Below, piece after piece: positions 1 to 6,119 of a stretch of 7,397 nt of DNA. The stretch is from Trueperaceae bacterium (lineage in GTDB: Bacteria; Deinococcota; Deinococci; Deinococcales; Trueperaceae), in assembly GCA_003567075.1 (NCBI GenBank), contig PXAU01000111.1, positions 1 through 7,397 of the forward strand, read 5' to 3'. Position numbers and translations under genes: made by a program. The stretch's first letter is position 1; the number at the start of each line of letters is the position of its first letter. Below the pieces are notes generated by a model. The model was not told where the DNA came from. It was given only the letters and a program-made list of their open reading frames with translations, and ran no database searches.

Positions 1-63
1 CATGAGAAGGCATCCGGGACGTCCTGTTACGGATCGGTGATATTGTCCGTTGCAATTATAGAC

Positions 64-377
64 GAGCGCCGCCCCTGATACAGAACTCCTCTGCTGTTTT
101 GGCTTGTTGGCAATCCGCAGTTATATGCCCTCTGGTTTTGATCCATGATGCGCGAAGCCCGTCGGTTTATCCGAAGTTGCTATGGATATAGACAAAATTC
201 CACCTGCAATATTGTATCCAACTTCTCAAACTTCATCGTGATATGATGTTTGAGGATGGTTCGGAAAACAAACCTGCTTCAATGATTATAACCACTCTGT
301 CCGCACATACATACGAAGGTGATACTATTCTTGAATCGACTATGGACAAAATTGGTAAAATGCCCAATTTTTCTTGA
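64..377 (+). pseudogene. Decayed C-terminal half of a CBASS CD-NTase (SMODS-type nucleotidyltransferase)
   Basis: No intact reading frame exists, but pieces in three frames match the C-terminal half of CD-NTases, the enzymes that make cyclic oligonucleotide signals in CBASS anti-phage systems. Reading order: DTELL near 76-90; NPQLYALWF (112-138), resembling the family's NPxGYAxWF, then a TGA stop at 139-141 and SMMREARRF; VAMDIDKIP (about 177-203) in another frame; then an open third frame from 192 with LQYCIQLLKLHRDMMFED and KPASMIITTLSAHTYEGD, ending at TGA 375-377. The LLKxHRDxMF and KPxSxIITTLxAxxY blocks are what I recall as typical of this family; no search was run. At least two frameshifts and one nonsense codon make it non-functional as read. 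The catalytic N-terminal half would lie left of the window. The DNA looks more AT-rich than the phosphoketolase gene, consistent with transfer. Confidence 0.68.
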
Positions 378-401
378 TTTGTCCTGCTTCCGTAGTAGAA
401 T
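374..401 (+). promoter_or_regulatory. Probable sigma70-type promoter of xfp
   Basis: TTGATT (374-379) and TAGAAT (396-401) are separated by 16 bases and match the -35 consensus at 4 of 6 and the -10 consensus at 5 of 6 positions. Transcription would start near 408, giving a leader of about 48 bases before the xfp ATG. The -35 box overlaps the last codons and stop of the decayed CD-NTase. Confidence 0.5.
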
Positions 402-440
402 TGAGGCATACGTGGTTTATTGAATATTTACAAAAAACCA

Positions 441-445
441 AAGGA
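441..445 (+). promoter_or_regulatory. Ribosome binding site deciding the xfp start
   Basis: AAGGA lies 10 bases before ATG 456. The upstream in-frame TTG at 420 has no purine-rich motif in front of it, so this site favours the ATG and a 791-residue protein. Confidence 0.7.
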
Positions 446-455
446 AAACCGTCCC

Positions 456-2831
456 ATGAAAAATCCCGTTTCTCCCGGACTTCTTAAGAAAATGGACGCT
501 TACTGGCGGGCCGCCAATTACCTTTCTGTCGGGCAGATTTACCTTCTTGACAATCCTCTGCTTAAAAAACCGCTCAGGCTGGAGCAAATCAAGCCGAGGC
601 TGCTCGGCCACTGGGGGACGACCCCGGGGCTTAATTTTATATACGTGCACCTAAACAGGCTGATAAAAGAGCGCGGCTTGAATATTATATTCATAACGGG
701 CCCCGGACACGGCGGCCCCTCACTTACTGCGAACACTTATCTTGAAGGGGCGTACGGCCGGTATTATCCTGATGTCACCTCCGGCGAAGAAGGGATGCGC
801 AGGCTGTTCAAGCAGTTCTCTTTTCCCGGGGGAGTATCAAGCCACACGGGGCCGGAGACCCCCGGCTCAATCCATGAAGGAGGAGAGTTAGGGTATTCCC
901 TGTCGCACGCCTACGGAGCGGTGTTCGATAATCCCGGGCTTATAGCCGCCTGCGTGGTGGGGGACGGCGAGGCGGAAACCGGCCCCCTTGCCGCGGCCTG
1001 GCATTCAAACAAGTTCCTCAACCCGGGAAGGGACGGCGCAGTGCTGCCGATACTTCATCTAAACGGATATAAAATCGCAAACCCCTCGATATTTGCGAGA
1101 ATAAGCCGGGATGAGCTGGAGAATTATTTTAAAGGGTGCGGTTACAGGGTGATTTTCGTGGAGGGCAAAGAGCCCTTCCCGATGCATAAAAAGATGGCCG
1201 CGGCTCTGGACGAGGCGGCCGACGAAATAAAAAGCATACAGGAGAACGCCCAAGCGGAAAAGAAAACGGAGAGGCCTTTCTGGCCGATGATAATCCTGCG
1301 GAGCCCGAAGGGATGGACAGGCCCGGAGAAGGTGGACGGCAAACTGACGGAGGGTTCCTGGAGAAGCCACCAGGTGCCGCTTTCGGATATGGCCGCGAAG
1401 CCCGAAAGGGTGAAACAGCTGGAAAAATGGATGAAAAGCTATAAGCCGGAAGAGTTGTTCGATTCCGAAGGCAGGCTCCTGCCGGAACTTGCCGAGCTTG
1501 CTCCCCGGGCCGGGCTCAGGATGGGGGAAAATCCGCATGCCAACGGCGGGAGCCTTATGCGCGCCCTGAGGATGCCGGATTTCAGAAAATATGCAGTCAA
1601 AGTGGCAAGGCCCGGAGCGGCGGAATCGGAAGCTACGAAGGTTCTCGGAGTGTTTTTGAGGGATGTTATGGAGATGAACCCATCGAATTTCAGGCTTTTC
1701 GGGCCGGATGAAACCGCCTCTAACCGTCTGGATGCGGTCTACGAAGCATCAAAGAAAACCTGGCTCGGCAGCTACCTCCCGGAGGACAAGGACGGCGGAG
1801 AGCTTTCTCCTTCGGGCAGGGTGATGGAGATCTTGAGCGAGCACACTTGCCAGGGCTGGCTGGAGGGATATTTGCTGACAGGGCGCCACGGGCTTTTTGC
1901 CACGTACGAGGCCTTCGCGCATGTCGTAGATTCCATGTTCAACCAGCACGCGAAATGGCTTGATGCGACAAAGAACAGGGTGCACTGGAGAGCTCCGTTG
2001 TCGTCGCTTAACATTCTTCTGAGCTCGCATGTCTGGAGGCAGGACCATAACGGCTTCAGCCACCAGGACCCCGGGTTCATTGATCTGGCGGCGAACAAGA
2101 AAGCCGAAATAGTTCGAATATATCTTCCCCCCGACGCAAATACCCTCCTTTCTGTCGCTGACCACTGCCTGCGCAGCAGGCATTACATAAATGTCATAAT
2201 CGCGGGAAAGCAGAAGCAGCAGCAGTGGCTTGATATGGATTCCGCGGTAAAGCACTGCACGGCCGGGCTCGGCATATGGCCCTGGGCCGGCAGCGACCGC
2301 GGGGGAGAACCCGATGTCGTCATGGCATGCTCCGGGGATATTCCCACCCTCGAAACGCTGGCGGCGGTAAGCATTCTCAGGAAAAGCCTTCCCGAGGTGA
2401 AAGTGCGCGTCATAAACGTGGTGAACCTTATGAAGCTCCAGTCTCCTAAAACACACCCCCACGGGTTGGGCGACATGGACTTTGACGCTTTGTTTACGAA
2501 GGACAAGCCTGTAATATTTAATTTTCACGGCTATCCGTGGCTGTTGCACCGGCTCACATATGCCAGGACCAACCACAACAATCTGCATGCGCGGGGATTC
2601 ACCGAGGAGGGAACTACGACAACGCCTTTTGACATGGCGGTGATGAACGGCATAGACAGATTCAGCCTTGTGAGCGATGTCATAGACAGGACGCCCGGGC
2701 TCGGCTCTTCCGCCGCCTATCTCAAACAGGAGCTCAGGGAGAAACTGCTGGAGCACAAGCATTATATTGCCGAGTACGGGCAGGAGATGCCCGAGGTAAG
2801 GAACTGGGAGTGGGAGCACGGCAGGACCTAG
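456..2831 (+). CDS. xfp: Phosphoketolase (xylulose-5-phosphate/fructose-6-phosphate)
   Basis: Thiamine-diphosphate enzyme of the cytoplasm. It splits xylulose 5-phosphate (and often fructose 6-phosphate) with phosphate, giving acetyl phosphate plus glyceraldehyde 3-phosphate (or erythrose 4-phosphate). Numbered from ATG 456 (791 residues, usual for the family), visible blocks are GHWGTTPGLNF at 51-61, GPGHGGPS at 82-89, TPGSIHEGGELGYSLSHAYG at 135-154, and the ThDP/Mg motif GDGEAETG at 169-176 with Asn185. Further on are LRSPKGWTGP, LFGPDETASNR, GRHGLFATYEAF, SSHVWRQDHNGFSHQDPGF and YLPPDANTLL, the normal order of the XFP N-terminal, central and C-terminal domains. No key motif is missing. 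An in-frame TTG at 420 could add 12 residues but lacks a ribosome binding site. No acetate kinase or phosphotransacetylase gene is next to it. Substrate preference between xylulose 5-phosphate and fructose 6-phosphate cannot be read from the sequence. Confidence 0.97.
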   Translation: MKNPVSPGLLKKMDAYWRAANYLSVGQIYLLDNPLLKKPLRLEQIKPRLLGHWGTTPGLNFIYVHLNRLIKERGLNIIFITGPGHGGPSLTANTYLEGAYGRYYPDVTSGEEGMRRLFKQFSFPGGVSSHTGPETPGSIHEGGELGYSLSHAYGAVFDNPGLIAACVVGDGEAETGPLAAAWHSNKFLNPGRDGAVLPILHLNGYKIANPSIFARISRDELENYFKGCGYRVIFVEGKEPFPMHKKMAAALDEAADEIKSIQENAQAEKKTERPFWPMIILRSPKGWTGPEKVDGKLTEGSWRSHQVPLSDMAAKPERVKQLEKWMKSYKPEELFDSEGRLLPELAELAPRAGLRMGENPHANGGSLMRALRMPDFRKYAVKVARPGAAESEATKVLGVFLRDVMEMNPSNFRLFGPDETASNRLDAVYEASKKTWLGSYLPEDKDGGELSPSGRVMEILSEHTCQGWLEGYLLTGRHGLFATYEAFAHVVDSMFNQHAKWLDATKNRVHWRAPLSSLNILLSSHVWRQDHNGFSHQDPGFIDLAANKKAEIVRIYLPPDANTLLSVADHCLRSRHYINVIIAGKQKQQQWLDMDSAVKHCTAGLGIWPWAGSDRGGEPDVVMACSGDIPTLETLAAVSILRKSLPEVKVRVINVVNLMKLQSPKTHPHGLGDMDFDALFTKDKPVIFNFHGYPWLLHRLTYARTNHNNLHARGFTEEGTTTTPFDMAVMNGIDRFSLVSDVIDRTPGLGSSAAYLKQELREKLLEHKHYIAEYGQEMPEVRNWEWEHGRT

Positions 2832-2880
2832 CGTTTTGTTTGATACTCCGGTATGGGGCGCGTTAAAAAACATTTCTTTC

Positions 2881-2908
2881 CATCCGGATGTTTCGGGGCG
2901 GTTTTTTT
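2881..2908 (+). terminator. Possible xfp transcription terminator
   Basis: The palindrome CATCCGGATG (2881-2890) is followed 11 bases later by seven T residues (2902-2908), about 70 bases beyond the xfp stop. The stem is not directly next to the T run, so this is not a textbook intrinsic terminator. On the opposite strand, six A (2864-2869) flank an AAACAT/ATGTTT arm pair, so weak two-way termination is possible. Confidence 0.3.
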
Positions 2909-2955
2909 GGCATCCTCGGAATTGAGAGGGGCAGTTCCGCCGCGGAAAGTGCGGG

Positions 2956-2989
2956 GCCGGTATTAAAGCCGCGGGATATAATATCCGGC
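2956..2989. repeat. Inverted repeat / hairpin in the convergent spacer
   Basis: GCCGG TATTA (2956-2965) pairs with TAATA and CCGGC (2979-2983 and 2985-2989), giving ten pairs with one bulged T at 2984 and a 13-base loop. A competing perfect palindrome, GGATAT-A-ATATCC, spans 2974-2986. No T run follows on either strand, so it is not an intrinsic terminator; it could be an mRNA 3'-end stabiliser or a dispersed extragenic repeat. Confidence 0.45.
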
Positions 2990-3061
2990 AGGAAGGCGAA
3001 TTATAACGGGTTTCAGAAGAATATAAGAGGCTGTCCGCTTACAAAAGTCCCCGTGAAACAG

Positions 3062-3745
3062 TCATGACTTGCTTTTCAGCTGGGTTCTCAATACGTCAAG
3101 TGGTCCGTAGGCAACCAGTTTATCGCCTTCCCTGACCACCTCTTTGGAAGATGGTATTGAAACCCAGCTTTTGCCCCTCTCAATTCCGAAAACAAGCAGT
3201 TTTTTGCTGGTAAGTTTACTCTCCGCCAGAGTTTTTCCCGCGAACGGGGAATCTTCGGTTATAGCTGTCCGTACGAGCCCGTACCCCTCTATCAGGTGGA
3301 GGAGGTCTTCGGTTAATCCCTCTTCAAACGCGCCGGATTTAACGAACTTGGCTTGTATGAAATCCTCCCACCTTCGCATGAGGCCTTTTCGCGTGGCGAA
3401 CCTGTAAATCAGGTATATCCCCCCGAGCAGAATCACCACGTTGATTGAAATCTGATAGCCATGGCTTGTAACAAGCGAGGATGTGGTGGTTACGATAATT
3501 GATACGATGCCGGCGTTGCCCAGTATCATAAGCCAGCTTACGATGCGCCTTCTTACGGGGTTATTTACCACGGTTTCAGCTTCCCTTGTCGTGAACCCGG
3601 TGCCCGTAAAGGCTGACACTGCCTGGAACCTTGCCTTTTTCTCGTCCAGGCCCGTCATCATAAGCCCGATGGCGGCGGCTCTTACAATCAGGATGGAGAT
3701 GAAAATAATAAGCAGCGTCGGGAAAAGGAAATATAATCCAGGCAT
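3062..3745 (-). CDS. Membrane protein with TrkH-like pore motif and TrkA-C (RCK_C) domain
   Basis: Predicted 227-residue inner-membrane protein of a cation, probably K+, transport or sensing type. Membrane segments are visible at about 3-30, 67-93 and 99-117. Between the first two lies QAVSAFTGTGFTTRE (41-55), resembling the pore-loop/filter region of TrkH/KtrB transporters, where an S-A-F-x-x-x-G-F pattern recurs. A basic linker (119-135) leads to a C-terminal domain (about 145-222) with the TrkA-C pattern: SPFAGKTLAESKL, LLVFGIERG, then VVREGDKLVAYGP before a final helix. TrkA-C domains bind regulatory ligands such as nucleotides in other transporters. The ATG has a strong AAGGAG six bases upstream (3752-3757). 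A 25-codon gene ends 13 bases ahead, and a near-consensus promoter precedes both. Similar proteins are usually annotated only as TrkA-C domain proteins; transport activity is inferred, not shown. Confidence 0.85.
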   Translation of the reverse strand: MPGLYFLFPTLLIIFISILIVRAAAIGLMMTGLDEKKARFQAVSAFTGTGFTTREAETVVNNPVRRRIVSWLMILGNAGIVSIIVTTTSSLVTSHGYQISINVVILLGGIYLIYRFATRKGLMRRWEDFIQAKFVKSGAFEEGLTEDLLHLIEGYGLVRTAITEDSPFAGKTLAESKLTSKKLLVFGIERGKSWVSIPSSKEVVREGDKLVAYGPLDVLRTQLKSKS

Positions 3746-3758
3746 ACTCCGCTCCTTT

Positions 3759-3836
3759 CTATAACCAACGTTTACTCTTGAAATAAATCAGCATCCCGAT
3801 GGCGGGGGCGGCCATAATGCCAAGTACTTTCATCAT
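3759..3836 (-). CDS. Small hydrophobic membrane peptide (25 residues), unrecognised
   Basis: An ATG (3836) opens a 25-codon frame ending in TAG at 3759-3761. The peptide begins MMKVLGIMAAPAIGML, has one hydrophobic span (about residues 4-19), and ends in a basic, aromatic tail (FKSKRWL), as expected of a single-pass membrane peptide with a cytoplasmic C-terminus. A GAGGT-like site lies 9-10 bases before the ATG. The stop falls 13 bases before the start of the TrkA-C gene, and the shared promoter starts about 45 bases upstream, so this would be the first gene of a two-gene operon. I do not recognise the sequence. By analogy only, it recalls KdpF, a peptide of about 29 residues that precedes and stabilises the Kdp K+ transporter. 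It could instead be a leader peptide coupling translation to the next gene, or chance. Confidence 0.5.
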   Translation of the reverse strand: MMKVLGIMAAPAIGMLIYFKSKRWL

Positions 3837-3887
3837 GATTTACAACCTCGTTCATCAGGGTCGTTAAGATAGATTTTTGCGGATTCT

Positions 3888-3916
3888 TTTATATGGGGAG
3901 ATTCCGCGCTTTTCAA
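3888..3916 (-). promoter_or_regulatory. Near-consensus promoter for the small-peptide/TrkA-C operon
   Basis: On the minus strand TTGAAA (3916-3911) and TATAAA (3893-3888) are exactly 17 bases apart; each matches consensus at 5 of 6 positions. Transcription would start near 3881, about 45 bases before the small peptide's ATG. It lies well past the MFS stop, so this operon is probably transcribed independently of the MFS gene. Confidence 0.65.
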
Positions 3917-3993
3917 ACTGTTGATGGCATCTCGCAGCGGCCATACGGATTTGCGGAGGAATATAAGTTCTCTCTTCCAAGTATGTATCCGAT

Positions 3994-4040
3994 GGGAAAT
4001 TTTTCCCCCGGGATATTCAGGAAGCTCCTACTGTCGGAGC
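3994..4040. repeat. Two short hairpins downstream of the MFS gene
   Basis: GCTCC-TACTGTC-GGAGC (4024-4040) and GGGAAA-TT-TTTCCC (3994-4007) are perfect short inverted repeats 20-66 bases past the MFS stop on the minus strand. Either could help define the MFS mRNA 3' end, but neither is followed by a proper T run. The rest of 3917-4059 holds nothing else I can identify. Confidence 0.3.
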
Positions 4041-4059
4041 CCTCCCGGCTTCCGTACGC

Positions 4060-5610
4060 TCAATCCGTCCCGGAAGTTTGTTCGTTTGAACCGCTGCCGT
4101 CATTTCCCTCTTCGGCCATTTCTATTTTGTGTTCTTTTTTCAGCTCCCGAATCAATCCAAACGGGAAGGTTACCATCTGCCTCAGGCCCTCAACGCTTGA
4201 AAGTATGCGAATCTGCCTCCTGAGCTCAATCATCAGGTGCCCGGCCACGATCTTCCGGCCGACTTCGCCTACCTCTGTAACTTTTCTAAGCCGGTGAAGC
4301 GAATACAAGCCGATAATGAAAGCCAGCACGAAGAAAAAGTCCCATTGCTGCAGATTAAGCGTCGGCAAAGTAAAAGTTTCATAGGGAGTGGTGTACTCAA
4401 GGGTCCATGACAACTCCCGCTCATAGAAAAAATCAGCGAACTTTCCGCCGAGCATCGGTCCTGTTCCTGCCGCGATGGAGACAAAAATAGTGTTTGCCGC
4501 AAGATAAGAGGTAGCCTTGCCTCGGGGAGCCATCTTAAAAGCGATATTGCTCGAACCGAGAACCATGCCCGAAGCCGCGACCCCGACTATGATATGCAGA
4601 AAGGCTAAAAGCGGTATTGTCAGGAAATGAGGGCCGGGCATTGTGGTAAAGGTCCATCCCAGAAACGAGCCTATCATGAGGGGTCCGCAGACCGAAAGCA
4701 CGGATTTATTGCTGAACCGGTCGATAAAACGCCCCCATATCATCAGGAAAGCGTAGTTTGAAAGCTGACCCAGCAGGCTTAGCCCTACAACCATGGACAT
4801 GCTTAGACCAAGCCTTCGAAGCATATATACCATAAAAAACGGCGCCGCCAGGTTAGCCGCGAAACTCCATGAACATAAGAACCCTATCAGCTTTCTAAAA
4901 TTCGCGTCTTTTAGAGGCTCAAGTATAGAATGCAGTAAACTGATTCTCCCGTTCGCATCCGCCATCGGAACGTTCGGAACCCTGCCAAGATACAAAACGG
5001 CTGTAATCCCCGCTCCCGCCCCCGCGAGGAACAGTATTGAGTAGCTGTAGACAGGAGACTGCCCGAACCAGTTCTTTGATAAATCCAGAAAAACAGCGGC
5101 TGCAAGGCTTAGAAATATCCCTGCACCTATTCCAAGGCGCATCCTTCTTGCGAAATACTCGCCCATAATTTTGTCTGGGACCAGATCGCGTATCCATGAA
5201 TTCCAGCTGCACGTTGAAATCGCGGTAGCCGACGAGGATAAAATCATCAGCAGAAGAAAAGCTGTAAGAGCCGCCTCCCCGGAATAGAAAAACGGCACAA
5301 AAGCCACGGCTATCCAGCAAATACGGTTCAGCCAGACCATTACAAGAGAAATTTTTTTTCTGTTGCGAACGGTTTCAACAATATATATGCCCGGAATTTG
5401 AAGAAGCTGGGCCAGCGGTCCTATCGCGGCAAGCAGCCCGATTTGAAAGTTGGATGCGCCCAGCTCGATTGCGAAAGCTATAAGAAATGCCCCGCTGGTC
5501 AGAACAACCATACACTGAGCCGCAACACCGTCTTTTGTAAGATAATTCAGGCCCTGTTCCAGCTGCCTGCCGGAGCTGTGCGAAGGTAATGTCTTATTTG
5601 AATCTTTCAT
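4060..5610 (-). CDS. MFS transporter with long cytoplasmic C-terminal tail
   Basis: Predicted 516-residue inner-membrane transporter of the major facilitator superfamily, moving an unknown solute. Hydrophobic segments recur through residues 30-440 in a pattern fitting twelve helices in two halves joined by a loop around 205-240. The N-half carries a basic loop, ETVRNRKKI, after helix 2. The C-half has a clearer motif A-like loop, WGRFIDRFSNKS (292-303). After the last helix (about 424-440) comes a tail of roughly 75 mostly charged residues that ends in an acidic, Gly/Ser-rich stretch. ATG 5610 is chosen because GGAG lies 10 bases upstream. An in-frame ATG at 5679 would add 23 very polar residues but its AGGA almost touches the codon. 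No neighbour indicates the substrate, and I saw only a weak promoter candidate. Confidence 0.85.
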   Translation of the reverse strand: MKDSNKTLPSHSSGRQLEQGLNYLTKDGVAAQCMVVLTSGAFLIAFAIELGASNFQIGLLAAIGPLAQLLQIPGIYIVETVRNRKKISLVMVWLNRICWIAVAFVPFFYSGEAALTAFLLLMILSSSATAISTCSWNSWIRDLVPDKIMGEYFARRMRLGIGAGIFLSLAAAVFLDLSKNWFGQSPVYSYSILFLAGAGAGITAVLYLGRVPNVPMADANGRISLLHSILEPLKDANFRKLIGFLCSWSFAANLAAPFFMVYMLRRLGLSMSMVVGLSLLGQLSNYAFLMIWGRFIDRFSNKSVLSVCGPLMIGSFLGWTFTTMPGPHFLTIPLLAFLHIIVGVAASGMVLGSSNIAFKMAPRGKATSYLAANTIFVSIAAGTGPMLGGKFADFFYERELSWTLEYTTPYETFTLPTLNLQQWDFFFVLAFIIGLYSLHRLRKVTEVGEVGRKIVAGHLMIELRRQIRILSSVEGLRQMVTFPFGLIRELKKEHKIEMAEEGNDGSGSNEQTSGTD

Positions 5611-5620
5611 GCGGAATATT

Positions 5621-5624
5621 CTCC
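5621..5624 (-). promoter_or_regulatory. Ribosome binding site deciding the MFS start
   Basis: GGAG on the minus strand sits 10 bases before ATG 5610. The alternative start at 5679 has its purine-rich motif only about one base away, which is too close for normal initiation. Confidence 0.55.
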
Positions 5625-5757
5625 AGCTTTTTTCGCTTTCACTGTCCCGGGCATACCGGGAGTATTTTCGGAAACGCATTCCTCAAACCGTTAAATCCCG
5701 GAAACTAAAAACAGCTGGTAAGCGGGGGCGCGGTTCAAACAACCCTGAAAATTTTTT

Positions 5758-5781
5758 CCGGAATCCTCTTCCGGGGGGATT
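5758..5781. repeat. Inverted repeat between the MFS gene and the GH130 remnant
   Basis: CCGGAA-TCCTC-TTCCGG (5758-5774) is a perfect six-base-arm hairpin. An alternative fold on the + strand pairs AATCCTC (5762-5768) with GGGGATT (5775-5781). Six T lie just before it, on the wrong side for a + strand terminator. Function unknown. Confidence 0.3.
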
Positions 5782-5790
5782 TCTTTAATT

Positions 5791-5819
5791 ATGTTACGAT
5801 AATAAAATGCGTTTTACAA
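5791..5819 (-). promoter_or_regulatory. Weak promoter candidate upstream of the MFS gene
   Basis: On the minus strand TTGTAA (5819-5814) and TAACAT (5796-5791) are 17 bases apart, each matching consensus at 4 of 6. It is the best pair I found upstream of the MFS gene, but the leader would be about 175 bases, so support is slight. Confidence 0.2.
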
Positions 5820-6030
5820 GCCGGTATTTAAGAGTTGAAGTCCTTGAGGGAAAATTCTTTTTCTGCCTTGCAAGAAGCGGAGACGGCTTCAACTTTACAG
5901 TTGAAAAAAACCCGTGATGGTTCCCTCGGGAGAAGAACCTTCCGGCATTTATGAGAAGAGGGGAATTGAAGACCCGAGGATAACAAAAATCGGAGAAGCG
6001 TATTACATGATTTATGGCAAATATTCCTAA
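5807..6030 (+). pseudogene. GH130 glycoside phosphorylase fragment, frameshifted and truncated
   Basis: Two frames together read like an internal piece of a GH130 enzyme, a family that includes beta-mannoside phosphorylases acting on mannosyl-glucose or mannooligosaccharides. Frame one, from ATG 5807, gives LARSGDGFNFTVEKNP and stops at TGA 5915-5917. The next frame gives VPSGEEPSGIYEK (from about 5920) and GIEDPRITKIGEAYYMIYGKYS, ending at TAA 6028. The EDPRITKIGxxYYM block is highly characteristic of the family. Family members have about 300-400 residues; only about 75 remain, so both ends are missing. The frame change falls at a run of seven A (5904-5910), consistent with loss of one base. 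No ribosome binding site precedes the ATG. Its 3' end runs into a GNAT fragment on the other strand. Confidence 0.7.
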
Positions 6031-6076
6031 CCGCTTCCCTGTCGCTGTCGCGGTATTTTCTTATTTTATATTCCAT
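6017..6076 (-). pseudogene. N-terminal fragment of a GNAT acetyltransferase
   Basis: ATG 6076 starts the peptide MEYKIRKYRDSDREAVRNIC, which has the look of a GNAT N-acetyltransferase beginning: a first beta strand (YKIRKY), then R-D-S-D with the first helix (EAVRNIC). After residue 20 the frame becomes the antisense of the GH130 remnant and shows nothing GNAT-like, so the rest of the gene is gone. It lies 43 bases beyond the deacetylase stop on the same strand and may once have been co-transcribed with it. A frame opening at TTG 6151 runs through it to 5828 but is not a real intact gene. The fragment is short, so the family call is moderate. Confidence 0.5.
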
Positions 6077-6119
6077 AACAGGGGTTGAGAAAAAGCAATG
6101 CATATGTACGGGCCGGTGG

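Larger units (their letters stand above)
2832..3061. other. Convergent intergenic spacer rich in inverted repeats
   Basis: These 230 bases separate the 3' ends of xfp (+) and the TrkA-C gene (minus). They contain a 10-base palindrome (2881-2890), a run of seven T (2902-2908), a small TTCCG-CCG-CGGAA hairpin (2935-2947) and a larger hairpin (2956-2989). A + strand frame stays open from about 2910 to the stop near 3066 but has no ATG or recognisable content. I see no gene. Confidence 0.6.

Noticed and set aside
420..455. TTG start extending phosphoketolase by 12 residues
   Set aside because: No ribosome binding site precedes it, whereas ATG 456 has AAGGA at good spacing, and the extra residues are polar with no family match.
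2209..2224. Short AGC/CAG-rich run (KQKQQQ codons) in xfp as a repeat
   Set aside because: It is a few codons within a conserved region of the coding sequence, not a tandem array.
1749..2873. A 374-codon open frame antisense to xfp
   Set aside because: It is fully covered by the well-conserved phosphoketolase gene, has Pro/Arg/His-rich low-sense composition, no recognisable motif, and arises from codon bias of the sense strand.
2977..2982. TATAAT in the convergent spacer as a promoter -10 box
   Set aside because: It is part of a palindrome, has only GC-rich sequence where a -35 box should be, and no gene follows on the + strand.
2910..3066. Open + strand frame of about 50 codons in the convergent spacer
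   Set aside because: No ATG start, no ribosome binding site and no recognisable sequence; it also spans the hairpins.
3893..4297. Two overlapping + strand frames (also 3921-4223) in the spacer and MFS 3' end
   Set aside because: Ser/Pro/Arg-rich with no motif, largely antisense to the MFS gene, and no ribosome binding site.
5611..5679. ATG 5679 as the MFS start
   Set aside because: Adds a highly charged 23-residue extension before the usual N-terminus and its AGGA is too close to the codon; ATG 5610 has a better-spaced GGAG.
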